A stretch of 64,000 bases of DNA. It comes from a virus. Location: positions 1 through 64,000 of the IMG/VR virus record IMGVR_UViG_3300025011_000019. One strand, given 5' to 3'. The translations under genes were made by a program, and so were the position numbers. A model generated the notes under the pieces. The model was not told where the DNA came from, searched no databases, and saw only the letters and a list, made by a program, of their open reading frames with translations. Position 1 is the first letter of the stretch, and each line of letters begins with the position of its first letter. Below, one piece after another: positions 25,410 to 33,992 of this stretch.

Positions 25410-27563
25410 TTACACTAAATAATTTCCTCTCTTAACTGTATGTTTTTTAAACCAATCTTTAACAAATGCATTACTACTTTTTACTTTGTCTAATTCCTTA
25501 GATTCCAATTCACTCTCTAATAATAACTCCTTTGTTTTAACTTCTCTACCTACTATTTGTACATCCAACCAATCTTTAAATTTTGTATATGCTATTCCTT
25601 TATTCTTCCTACCATCTGCTTTACTCTCTTTAAATTCCACCAACTCATCATCTATAACATTAATTAATTCTCCCTTTCTAGGAAACAATTGCTCTATCAT
25701 TTTTAATATGATACTCTTTATTGCAAATACATGACAAACTATTTTATCATTACAACTATATTTTCTTAATTTTGTTCTATGAATTTCTTGATAAAAATCT
25801 GTTACCATTGTAAAGTATTTATATTTATTTAATGGTTCATATCCAAATTCCCAATTCTTATAATTTGTACCATAATCATCACCATTATATTCTGCTATAC
25901 TCCTATCTTTAACTTCTAACTTTTCACTCATTTCTATAGCTTTTTCAAGATTAGAACATTTATTTATCACTCCATCCCAATTAATATATATAGACAACCA
26001 TTGGATGACATATTCAAAATCAGGCATTGTATGCCATCCTAACATAAACATATTAACACATTCTTGCATATTATTATTGCCCTTTGTACTATTATAATAA
26101 TATACTTCAAAGTCATTAGGAGTAGGAATATAATCTAAGTGCTTTAATTGCCCATATAAATCACTTGCTACTCTTTGATATGTTACTACATAAGTTTTCT
26201 TAGTAAATCCAATTCTCATCTTATTATTAATAAATGATGCACAAGCATTAACTAAATGATTCTTTTCTCTAAATGTTGTCTGAGTTAATTTATGTTTATT
26301 ATATACATTTATTGTAAGATTATCATATGATCTTGTATTTTCTATGTCTAGATACTTTATACTACCTTTATTATACATTCCTAAATACTGAGGATCATAC
26401 AGAGCAGTACCATCAAATATTATTGTTTTGAATGTTTTACAGTATAATTCCTTCAAGTCCCTACTGCCTATTGTACATATAAATTCTATATTCTTTTGAT
26501 AGACATAGAAACCTCCCAATGTTAGTATTGTATGTATATGTTCAAGTTCTCTTTTATTCTCAAATCTCATATATTTATCCCATAAAGTCATAAACTCTAA
26601 ATCATTTTTACAAATCATGTCATTATTAATATTGGATACTATAAATCTTTTGTGTTCACTTCCTCTTAATCTTTGCATTTTAGTATTTATTGTGTCAGAT
26701 ATTTCTTTAAACTTATTTTCCAATGTAGTTTTATCTTCAGTGGTATTATAACTTAATTTACTCAATGTTGTAGATATTTTGTTCAGGAGTTCCTTACTTA
26801 CTTTTACAACATCTAATACATCTGGACGCTCATCAATAAGTAATATCGTTCTAGTACCATTCTCCCAATCCTTATATTTAATAATACTATCTGCACATTC
26901 TCTTAGTCTGGCATTGGTGATTAATAATATAGGGAATTTCTCTTGTTCTTTTTGTTGCTTACTGATTTTACATTTAGAAAAGAAATTACAATTATTAGGA
27001 GTGCAAACTTTAGCATCAGATTGTTTAATCTTTTTGTTAATACATATATCTTTATTCCAACCTTCTAATATGTATGTGTATCCATCTAAATTTATATGCT
27101 TTAGATATTCAACTGTATTTCTTAAACTTTCTAATCTATCAGTTACAATTATTATTCCATCAGTAGATTCCTTATTTATATGAAGAGAAATTATCTTTTG
27201 TAATATTTCAGATGTAATACTGCTCTTACCAAATCCGCAAGGAGCTGGTATTACAGTAATTATATCTTCTATTAATTCACCAAATATTATTTTAGATGTC
27301 TCATTAGCAAAGTTAATTTGTTCAGTAGTTAAACCTCCTCTTGATTCAAATGTATTAATAAAGTTATTTGTTATATCAGTGGCGATTAATTCTAATTCAG
27401 GAGTAATAGTTACTATTTCATTTGCTGTGTAGACTTCTTTGGATAATTTTATTACTTCATTTAATCTATTGTCTCCATCAAGTAAGAGTTTGTTATTTTC
27501 ATGATTTAATATTTTATATTTGTAATTATAATCTAGGTCTTTGATTAAATTAATTTCTCTCAT
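25410..27563 (-). CDS. Helicase-like NTPase with possible iron-sulfur cluster
   Basis: 717 aa. Walker A APCGFGKSS (107-115); Cys174, Cys187, Cys192 and Cys198 in 'KVCTPNNCNFFSKCKI', reminiscent of the cluster-binding insert of XPD/DinG helicases; Walker B LLIDERPD (241-248). A second RecA-like domain is plausible ('FKTIIFDGTALYDPQYLG', 'KTYVVTYQRVASD'). The last 70 residues match the end of the adjacent GIY-YIG protein. Likely a DNA helicase in phage replication or repair. GAAAGGA precedes ATG 27563. Cluster binding is inference from cysteine spacing. Confidence 0.78.
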   Translation of the reverse strand: MREINLIKDLDYNYKYKILNHENNKLLLDGDNRLNEVIKLSKEVYTANEIVTITPELELIATDITNNFINTFESRGGLTTEQINFANETSKIIFGELIEDIITVIPAPCGFGKSSITSEILQKIISLHINKESTDGIIIVTDRLESLRNTVEYLKHINLDGYTYILEGWNKDICINKKIKQSDAKVCTPNNCNFFSKCKISKQQKEQEKFPILLITNARLRECADSIIKYKDWENGTRTILLIDERPDVLDVVKVSKELLNKISTTLSKLSYNTTEDKTTLENKFKEISDTINTKMQRLRGSEHKRFIVSNINNDMICKNDLEFMTLWDKYMRFENKRELEHIHTILTLGGFYVYQKNIEFICTIGSRDLKELYCKTFKTIIFDGTALYDPQYLGMYNKGSIKYLDIENTRSYDNLTINVYNKHKLTQTTFREKNHLVNACASFINNKMRIGFTKKTYVVTYQRVASDLYGQLKHLDYIPTPNDFEVYYYNSTKGNNNMQECVNMFMLGWHTMPDFEYVIQWLSIYINWDGVINKCSNLEKAIEMSEKLEVKDRSIAEYNGDDYGTNYKNWEFGYEPLNKYKYFTMVTDFYQEIHRTKLRKYSCNDKIVCHVFAIKSIILKMIEQLFPRKGELINVIDDELVEFKESKADGRKNKGIAYTKFKDWLDVQIVGREVKTKELLLESELESKELDKVKSSNAFVKDWFKKHTVKRGNYLV

Positions 27564-27593
27564 TAAGTATTATTCCTTTCATAATCATTGTAT

Positions 27594-27821
27594 CTACATT
27601 TTTCTATTGCACCAATCTGTGAATGCATTTGTTAACTCATCATTTTTAAGGAATTGTACAAATACATTCTTTTGACTGCTAAGACCTACTCTATAAGGAG
27701 CAATTCCTTTATGGAAGTAGAATTCTGCTTGTATGAGATTGTAGATAAAAATGAATTTATTATTATTTTGTTTAGATGTAGTTGTGTTTGTTTGATTTTC
27801 AATCTTAATGTTCCCAATCAT
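27594..27821 (-). CDS. Small protein, paralogue of the 7866-8045 product
   Basis: 75 aa. After a Gln/Thr-rich N-terminus it has 'FIYNLIQAEFYFHKGIAPYRVG' and ends 'AFTDWCNRKM', the same family as the product of 7866-8045. GGAGG precedes ATG 27821. Upstream are a perfect 13-bp hairpin and a leader-peptide frame, so expression may be controlled by attenuation. Confidence 0.76.
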   Translation of the reverse strand: MIGNIKIENQTNTTTSKQNNNKFIFIYNLIQAEFYFHKGIAPYRVGLSSQKNVFVQFLKNDELTNAFTDWCNRKM

Positions 27822-27883
27822 TTTAAGTCCTCCAATTTATTTGATATTTATAATTTGATTTAATTTGACATTAGAAGGAAACG

Positions 27884-27927
27884 AAAATATTAATTGTTCT
27901 TCACAAGTTCATCTCAATTAATATTTT
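27884..27927 (-). terminator. 13-bp perfect hairpin, attenuator candidate
   Basis: AAAATATTAATTG (27884-27896) pairs with CAATTAATATTTT (27915-27927), loop 18 nt, then ATTTTCGTTT on the minus strand. It lies between the leader peptide (27961-28026) and the 27821 gene. Confidence 0.6.
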
Positions 27928-27960
27928 ATGCTATATAGAATAATAATTTTATTTTTATAC

Positions 27961-28026
27961 TTATGTAAAACCACTAGCAATAATATTAATTTGTATATGC
28001 AATAGAAAATGTAATAGAATTATCAA
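27961..28026 (-). CDS. Putative leader peptide, 21 aa
   Basis: AGAAGGAGG is followed by TTG 28026 and 21 codons: a hydrophobic peptide rich in Ile and Leu ending ...ASGFT and TAA. It lies 47 nt after the promoter and is followed by a strong hairpin, the usual arrangement of a ribosome-controlled attenuator. Similar Gly-aromatic-Thr endings occur in the leader frames at 35731 and 44630. Confidence 0.45.
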   Translation of the reverse strand: MIILLHFLLHIQINIIASGFT

Positions 28027-28072
28027 TATATTTCCTCCTTCTGAATTTATTTCATATTTATCCCTTACCTAT

Positions 28073-28101
28073 ATTGTACCACTTTATATTCTATATGTCA
28101 A
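28073..28101 (-). promoter_or_regulatory. Sigma-A promoter
   Basis: Minus strand TTGACA, 17-nt spacer, TACAAT; an A/T-rich box (AAATAAAAATGC) lies just upstream. Confidence 0.78.
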
Positions 28102-28130
28102 GCATTTTTATTTATATATTTATAGAAGAA

Positions 28131-28424
28131 TTAATCCATATTAATCAAATACTCAATATACTTTTTCATCTCAATCTTTACTGCTAGTCTAACTTGATCA
28201 ACTCCATGACCAGATTCTACATGATATATTTCAGTAGATATATTTTGTCTGAATGGTTTAGGTATTTGTGAACTGATTTCTCTCCATTTAGATTTACCTT
28301 TATTGAAGGAATATGTACAGAATATATTGTTTAGGATGTAATCAAAATCTTGAGCAATGGAATAGACATTGGATATGGATTTGAGTTGTGATTTATAGTT
28401 AGAGAATTGGTTAAGATTGTTCAT
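28131..28424 (-). CDS. Unknown protein
   Basis: 97 aa, helical and basic ('FSNYKSQLKSISNVYSIAQDFDYIL', 'VRLAVKIEMKKYIEYLINMD'). Not recognised. AGGAGG precedes ATG 28424. Its end lies just before the 28101 promoter. Confidence 0.73.
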   Translation of the reverse strand: MNNLNQFSNYKSQLKSISNVYSIAQDFDYILNNIFCTYSFNKGKSKWREISSQIPKPFRQNISTEIYHVESGHGVDQVRLAVKIEMKKYIEYLINMD

Positions 28425-28455
28425 TGTGTTTCCTCCTTTGCTTTTTATAGAAGAA

Positions 28456-28494
28456 TTTCAATCTAACAACCTAATGAAAGTTATTAGATTGAAA
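28456..28494 (-). terminator. 15-bp hairpin between genes
   Basis: TTTCAATCTAACAAC (28456-28470) pairs with GTTATTAGATTGAAA (28480-28494). The one mismatch on the plus strand becomes a U-G pair on the minus strand, so the RNA is the leftward transcript. It precedes the ribosome site of the 28424 gene. Confidence 0.65.
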
Positions 28495-28523
28495 CTATCA
28501 AAACAAAAAAATTAATTATGTAA

Positions 28524-28748
28524 TTAAATTTCTCCATTGATTTCATTTTCTGTACACCAATCTAAAAATTCATCCTCTAATTTAGTTATACTATCCTCTA
28601 CCTCTTCCTCAGACATTCCATTAATAATAGAATCTTCATAAATATCTTCTTTAGTTTTATAACCATTAACTTTTAACCAAACACTAAAATCAGAATACTT
28701 TTCTCTATCAATTGTACGAACCATGACTCCATCAATATATTCTTCCAT
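28524..28748 (-). CDS. Small acidic unknown protein
   Basis: 74 aa, acidic, 'DFSVWLKVNGYKTKEDIYEDSIINGMSEEEVEDSITKLEDEFLDWCTEN'. Helical; not recognised. AGAGG stands upstream of ATG 28748. It lies between two strong hairpins. Confidence 0.74.
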   Translation of the reverse strand: MEEYIDGVMVRTIDREKYSDFSVWLKVNGYKTKEDIYEDSIINGMSEEEVEDSITKLEDEFLDWCTENEINGEI

Positions 28749-28787
28749 TTTGTGTAGCCTCTTTCTGTTAAGTATTGATTCTTGATT

Positions 28788-28832
28788 ATATTATACACTT
28801 ATTACTTTGTAGATGCAATAAGTGTATAATAT
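28788..28832. terminator. 16-bp perfect inverted repeat
   Basis: ATATTATACACTTATT (28788-28803) pairs with AATAAGTGTATAATAT (28817-28832), loop 13 nt. It lies just after the 28848 gene. A terminator is likely, though the T-run is short. Confidence 0.65.
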
Positions 28833-28847
28833 TATTTGTTGATTTGA

Positions 28848-30107
28848 TTAGAATAAAGCACATCCAGATAGTTTAAATTCATTTATATATGTATTCCATT
28901 GTTCTTTATCAATTTCTAAATATTCCATAAGATGTTTTTTGCAAAAATAATCATCCATATTTCTACCTAGTAACTTTAAATTCATTGCTATATCGTCATT
29001 TTTGTTTACCTTTTTATCACATATTTTGCATTTATGATTGAAGTATTTTTCTACTATATCAATATTAACTCCCTTATGTTCTGCAAATTCATTAATAACT
29101 TCCAAAGTTGGTTCTGATCTTAATAATCCTCCATTCCAACAGAGATGATATTCTTTTATTGTGCAGTTTAATTTAGTCCATTTTTGATTATCAATAAAGT
29201 CATTGTTTAATATATCATGCCATCTCTTATACATACTAGGATACCAATATTTATCTAGTACCCAAGTTGTTTTAGTATAATTTGGGCAAGCTATAGCACA
29301 GCCAACCCTAGAATAACCTTTTTTATATTTAGGATTAATATCAATTTGTTTCCATAATGTGTATAACCATATTTGTTCTTCGTTCCATTTGCGAATAGGA
29401 AGTACACCTTCCCATTGACGATTACCCCATTTTTCATTTTTCCATTCATCCGTATATCCAGAACGACTCGTTGATTCTTCATTTCTCATTCCTAAGAAGA
29501 ATAAATACTTTATATCTTTGTCTAGATAATCCATAGTGGATTTTTCTTTCAACAATGTACAACATGCACGACTTAATCTTGTGGGGATAAATTGAATTCT
29601 TTTACTCCATTGATAAAATCCTTCCTTTGGATTGATTATTTCTACATTATTCATTGTCTTAACAAATTTATATGTATCAGCAGAGTCCAATGATGTATTA
29701 TTAAATATTTTTCTAGAATTTATGACTTTATCAACCAGATAAGAAGTTGCTTGGCTATCCTTACCTGTAGATGTTAGTGTAATTGGACTATACCACTCAT
29801 ACTTTTCAATGCTATTTTTAATTAACTCGATACTCTCATTCTCTAATTCTACTAATTTGTCCTTATTTCTCTCCATTGTTTCCTCCCAAGATTCAATCTC
29901 ATAAGTTTCCTTCTTATAATCAGTAGCAGTAATATTTAATTCATCATCAATATGAATTCTTAAAACTTTGTGAATTTTTCCTTCAACATCATAACATTTA
30001 ATAATTGATCTATCTAACCAATAATATCCCTCAACTAAATTATATTTATTAATATCTACGCCTTTATCTTTTAAGAATCCCAAATACTCATTAAATACTA
30101 AATTCAA
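28848..30107 (-). CDS. PAPS-reductase-family ATP pyrophosphatase with C-terminal zinc finger
   Basis: 419 aa from TTG 30107. The PP-loop ('LTSTGKDSQATSYLV', about 110-125) is the ATP-binding SGGKDS-type motif of PAPS reductases and related adenylating enzymes. Then 'RACCTLLKEKSTMDYL', 'FFLGMRNEESTSR', 'LPIRKWNEEQIWLY' and 'SRVGCAIACPNY', the usual order in this family. The last 60 residues have CKICDKKV and a later CKKH, a zinc finger. Phage members are proposed to act in nucleotide or DNA modification; the actual substrate is unknown. Its ribosome site AAGGTG is partly inside a 12-bp hairpin. Confidence 0.87.
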   Translation of the reverse strand: MNLVFNEYLGFLKDKGVDINKYNLVEGYYWLDRSIIKCYDVEGKIHKVLRIHIDDELNITATDYKKETYEIESWEETMERNKDKLVELENESIELIKNSIEKYEWYSPITLTSTGKDSQATSYLVDKVINSRKIFNNTSLDSADTYKFVKTMNNVEIINPKEGFYQWSKRIQFIPTRLSRACCTLLKEKSTMDYLDKDIKYLFFLGMRNEESTSRSGYTDEWKNEKWGNRQWEGVLPIRKWNEEQIWLYTLWKQIDINPKYKKGYSRVGCAIACPNYTKTTWVLDKYWYPSMYKRWHDILNNDFIDNQKWTKLNCTIKEYHLCWNGGLLRSEPTLEVINEFAEHKGVNIDIVEKYFNHKCKICDKKVNKNDDIAMNLKLLGRNMDDYFCKKHLMEYLEIDKEQWNTYINEFKLSGCALF

Positions 30108-30115
30108 TACATACA

Positions 30116-30148
30116 CCTTATTTATTTACATTAAGCAAATAAATAAGG
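30116..30148 (-). promoter_or_regulatory. Hairpin sequestering the ribosome site of the 30107 gene
   Basis: CCTTATTTATTT (30116-30127) pairs perfectly with AAATAAATAAGG (30137-30148). On the minus strand the AAGG of the ribosome site AAGGTG is the 3' arm. The 160-nt leader above it has further repeats (ATTGCGTATGC, GCATTGTGG). A translational switch is plausible. Confidence 0.55.
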
Positions 30149-30310
30149 AAAACATAACTAATTACCCAAACTGTGGCTTTTACATGTAAAGCATACGCAA
30201 TACACCACAATGCAAATGGTATATGTTTTTATGTTTCTCACACATTTTTATACGGCATCCTTACGCATCGGATTTGTAAGATTATTGATTGCTCTATTCT
30301 CAATGCCGAT

Positions 30311-30568
30311 TTAACAACCAGTTATATCTGGATCGTATGTATTGAAATGGATGGAAGTTTGTTCAATTTCTAATAATTTAAATATCCAATAATATTTATC
30401 ATTGCGATAGTCTATATTAGTTATTTTATTAGGGTTGTGTCTGTTATTTCTTATTTCTTGTGTAAATGCATCTGTGATGGTTATTCCTTGATTGAGATTA
30501 TGAATGACATTTTTACAATTGTTGTCATTAAATTTTGCTGTGTGGTTTTTTACTATTATAATTCTCAT
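30311..30568 (-). CDS. Small unknown protein
   Basis: 85 aa, MRIIIVKNHTAKFNDNNCKNVIHNL... . AAAGGAG directly abuts ATG 30568, so ATT 30562 six nt further on may be the real start. Not recognised. It is the first leftward gene after the replication-control region, behind the 30611-30640 promoter. Confidence 0.68.
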   Translation of the reverse strand: MRIIIVKNHTAKFNDNNCKNVIHNLNQGITITDAFTQEIRNNRHNPNKITNIDYRNDKYYWIFKLLEIEQTSIHFNTYDPDITGC

Positions 30569-30610
30569 CTCCTTTCTAGGTAAATAATTTACAGATTTGT
30601 ACCTGTGAAT

Positions 30611-30640
30611 ATTGTAACACAGATTAATAAGTTTTGTCAA
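30611..30640 (-). promoter_or_regulatory. Sigma-A promoter, first of the left arm
   Basis: Minus strand TTGACA, 18-nt spacer, TACAAT, with CTAAAATAAATTT just upstream, the same A/T box seen before right-arm promoters. Confidence 0.78.
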
Positions 30641-31704
30641 GGAAATTTATTTTAGCATTTATAAACATAAGAACTATATAATAATAAATTTTTACCAGAG
30701 GAATTATTTTTATAATCCTTGAAAGTATTGCTAGAGTAGTATTACAGGGATTTGTATGAATGAAGTGTATTATATAGTATAGCACTTTTTCCGAGTGAAT
30801 TGGTGTAATGGTTGTTAGAGTAAGGATAGAGGGATTATTTGATTTGTGTTGTTTGGTAAATTTTTATGGATTGATTTGATTTAGAATTAATTTTATTTTG
30901 AGATATTATTTTGATGTGAATTGTTAAAAATATTTTATTCAATTTTTAGATGGTCGGATATATGGTATAATTGATTCGGATGAATTTGTTAAAGTACGCC
31001 CCTCTATAGTAGAAGGGATTGTTAGAATGTGTTATAATTGGTTAGGATCAAGGATTTTAAGGTTATTTGTAGGATTAGATTTGTTAGGAATTTGTGATTA
31101 ATTTTGAATGCATAATTATGAATTTTCATTAGATTTTTTTGTTCGATGAGATTTATGATAATTATATTTTGATTTTAATATTTGGTAGAAATTTATAGAT
31201 CAAAATATGAATTAATATAAGGTTGAATCTGGTAAAGAAACTGTATGAGAGTAGGATTTATTGGTTATTTTGTATGGATTGATTTAGTGATATTTATTAA
31301 GATTATGTGAGAATTTTATATTATTTTATGAGATTAATTTACAAAATTATTTGACTTTTGAGAAGTTTTGTGATTTGGAATATGTATTTATTGGGTTGGA
31401 AATTGTTGTGATGATTATGTTTTTGCGATGTGAGAACGAAGGGGAAATTTGGATGGATTTGTCTCGAAATCGATTTCTAAAATTTCGATGTGTAAACAAG
31501 TACTCTGCACATAATGTCGAATAATGTCGAATAATAATTTGTAATCTATGCCCCACCTATGATAAAGTTGGCATGGTTTTTGAAAGTGAATGTTAGCACA
31601 GGTTTTTGCTATCAGCTTTACCTATGACAAACTGAAAATAGCATAGGCCGATTACCTGCTAATCCCTGAAACCCTTGCTATAAGCCGATTCCTGCTATTT
31701 TCTG

Positions 31705-31733
31705 AATGTGACACAATGGGAATGTGTCACATT
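31705..31733. repeat. 10-bp perfect inverted repeat
   Basis: AATGTGACAC (31705-31714) pairs with GTGTCACATT (31724-31733), loop 9 nt. It has no T-run and lies in the gene-free control region; a protein-binding site is plausible. Confidence 0.6.
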
Positions 31734-32905
31734 GGATGAGGATTGGGCCTTATATTATGTCTCGGAATGAGTTTGAAGAGGTTAGAAGGGGAAATATGAG
31801 GCAGGAAATAGAATGGAATGATAATGGATAAAATACAGATAATGTCCTAGTATTGTATCGGCTGCAGTCGGGAATGATTTGTCGAATTGAATTGATCGGG
31901 AGAAAATGGAATGAATCGTAATGCGCTGATGATGCTGATTATACGTATATGAGTATATACGTATATACGTATAAAATATCGAGGTCTATAACATAGGCGA
32001 AATTAGTGAAGACTTAAATAAATGAGTAACCACTCATATGTACAACCATTCATATAATAAAATTGTAATTACATTGTACATACACATATAATACTTTGAA
32101 TATCAAACTATATTAGTCTCAAAATATTCTATATTCAAACTAATATCACATAACCCATAATCCTATCATACTACCATACAATACAGTCACTTGACTACAT
32201 TACACGTTCAATATAATCATAATCATATTATCCCATCACATTAACCACATTATATGATCATTATGATCACATATCACCTATACTATCATAATCCAAACTA
32301 ATATCAACCATTTCACTAAACTATAATCCACACCAAATTACTATGCTTTAATACCTACTATATTACTTGGTATTTATATCCTATCATTCTACTATACATT
32401 AATACCAACTAATTAACTATGCTATATATATCCATATCATTTCACTACACTATAATAAATTAGTACACAACATAAATATATAACCTGTTATATATCACTA
32501 TACCCTCAAGGGGTATACTCTAACCTCAAAACTACCATACCCACGTAGGGTATAAAATTCCACATCTCGTAATACCCCTAAAATAAAATTCTACACACTA
32601 ACATATACCTCTAAACCTCAAACCGCTTAAACGCCCCTTTCTGTCGCTCTAATCTTATAATTTTATTTCTTGCTTCAACGCATTATATCAACTCTTATTT
32701 TACATTGGCATAAGTTTTGCTAGTATAATACAGTAATACATAAACCATATCTGTATTAATACACAGTCTTCATATCCTACGATCATATCATAATCAAACC
32801 AACAACATACAATTATAAATACTCATAGTAAATATCCTAAAATCCCTACAAATTCATAACTATAAAAATAAATTTTATTGCAAATGGTTTTCCCTATTGT
32901 TTTTG

Positions 32906-32914
32906 TGATATAAT
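32906..32914 (+). promoter_or_regulatory. Extended -10 promoter for the 32952 gene
   Basis: TGATATAAT, an extended -10 element, stands 38 nt before the start codon; the -35 region is weak. Confidence 0.55.
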
Positions 32915-32951
32915 AATATAGGAAATCAATTAATTAAAAGGAGTGCTAACA

Positions 32952-33278
32952 ATGATTAAAGCAACGAAAGCAACTAAAAAAAGATTAACTACTGAAGACT
33001 TTACACCTTATGTTCGCCTTTCAACTCTCATAGAATCAATAATCAAAGAAGCAGAACGAGTTGAAAGACATGGAGAAGAGACAGACTTTAGAGCTTGCTA
33101 TACAGATAGAGGATTATTTTACAAATGTTATGAAGACGAAAAACCATTATTTAGAGGATTTGAAAGTAGATACCCTGAATTAATTGAAACAACATTAACA
33201 CATGGTTTAAACCAAATTAAAATACCAGATGTGAATAAATTTGTTAAAGTTATGTTGCAAAGAAAATTTGAAGACTAG
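32952..33278 (+). CDS. Small basic unknown protein, first right-arm gene
   Basis: 108 aa from ATG 32952 (AAAGGAGTG upstream). 'FTPYVRLSTLIESIIKEAERVERHGEETDFRACYTDRGLFYKCYED' looks alpha/beta. Not recognised. Its TAG stop lies inside the terminator hairpin 33270-33289. Confidence 0.75.
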   Translation: MIKATKATKKRLTTEDFTPYVRLSTLIESIIKEAERVERHGEETDFRACYTDRGLFYKCYEDEKPLFRGFESRYPELIETTLTHGLNQIKIPDVNKFVKVMLQRKFED

Positions 33279-33295
33279 AGATAGTCTTCTTTTTT
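33270..33295 (+). terminator. Terminator overlapping stop codon
   Basis: GAAGACTA/TAGTCTTC stem with GAGA loop, followed by six T. Confidence 0.88.
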
Positions 33296-33322
33296 GACCA
33301 TAAACCCCAAAATAAAATTATC

Positions 33323-33350
33323 TTGACATTCTCCCAAATTTATTTATAAT
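33323..33350 (+). promoter_or_regulatory. Sigma-A promoter for DnaJ-like gene
   Basis: TTGACA, 16 nt, TATAAT, preceded by CCAAAATAAAATTATC. Confidence 0.84.
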
Positions 33351-33440
33351 TATATTTATACCTCAACTAAATCAATTACATAAAAAATCCTAAACCCAAT
33401 TCCCTAAACCAAACCAAAAATAAAAGGAGCGTGTACCCAA

Positions 33441-33947
33441 ATGAACAAATTTAAATTTTTCTCAACCTGCAAAACCATCCAGGAGCTAAAAACTACATTC
33501 CGCGAACTCGTAAAACTCCATCATCCAGACAAACCGACCGGAAACCTCGAAACAATGAAATCCCTAAACATAGAGTATGAATTAGCATTCGAATACATCA
33601 AAAACAATCCAATTAACGACACTGAGAAAAAATCCTCTTTCTATGCAAATGTAAACGATGGATTCCGCGAAACCTTAGAAAAAATTATCTTCATTCCTGA
33701 AATTTTTATAGAAATATGTGGCTCCTGGATTTGGGTCAATGGTGAGACAAAAGCAGTAAAACATCTACTAAAAGATGCTGGTCTATGGTATGCAACAAAC
33801 AAAAAAGCATGGTATTTTAAACCTGCTGATTATAAGGCCAAAAAGCATAAGGCATTTAGCATGGAAGATATTCGCGGTAAATATGGTTCAGAAACAGTCG
33901 AGAAGAAGGAAAGAGTAAAGGTAGAAAATCCAATGGCAGCAAAATAA
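33441..33947 (+). CDS. DnaJ-domain protein
   Basis: 168 aa. Residues 5-55 are a J domain with the HPD motif (28-30, 'LHHPDKPTG'), which stimulates Hsp70/DnaK. Residues 85-150 hold 'IEICGSWIWVNGETKAVKHLLKDAGLWYATNKKAWYFKP', a module common in phage and plasmid J-proteins. It may redirect host DnaK. AAAGGAG precedes ATG 33441. It has its own promoter and terminator. Confidence 0.9.
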   Translation: MNKFKFFSTCKTIQELKTTFRELVKLHHPDKPTGNLETMKSLNIEYELAFEYIKNNPINDTEKKSSFYANVNDGFRETLEKIIFIPEIFIEICGSWIWVNGETKAVKHLLKDAGLWYATNKKAWYFKPADYKAKKHKAFSMEDIRGKYGSETVEKKERVKVENPMAAK

Positions 33948-33960
33948 AATTGTTAAATAA

Positions 33961-33992
33961 AATGAGGCTTAAACAGTCTCATTTTTCTTTTT
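33961..33992 (+). terminator. Terminator
   Basis: AATGAG-G-CT/AG-T-CTCATT stem (one G-U pair) followed by TTTTTCTTTTTT. Confidence 0.88.

Larger units (their letters stand above)
30641..32951. other. Gene-free divergent control region, candidate replication origin or terminus
   Basis: 2.3 kb without a gene, flanked by diverging arms. The plus strand is G/T-rich up to about 32.0 kb (30841-30900 has 12 G and 0 C) and C/A-rich after it (32101-32160 has 12 C and 1 G). Near the switch are palindromes (TATACGTATA motifs 31940-31973), a 10-bp tandem repeat ATAATGTCGA twice (31511-31530), GCCGATT..CCTGCTA direct repeats (31647 and 31684), a 10-bp hairpin AATGTGACAC/GTGTCACATT (31705-31733), and two CCC/GGG hairpins (32499-32518, 32537-32553). 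Confidence 0.55.

Noticed and set aside
30173-30373. 66-codon plus-strand frame
   Set aside because: It runs against all neighbouring genes, covers the leader of the ATP-pyrophosphatase gene and lacks a ribosome site.
31347-31556. 69-codon leftward frame in the control region
   Set aside because: It has no ribosome site and skewed composition; the surrounding 2.3 kb has no coding signal.
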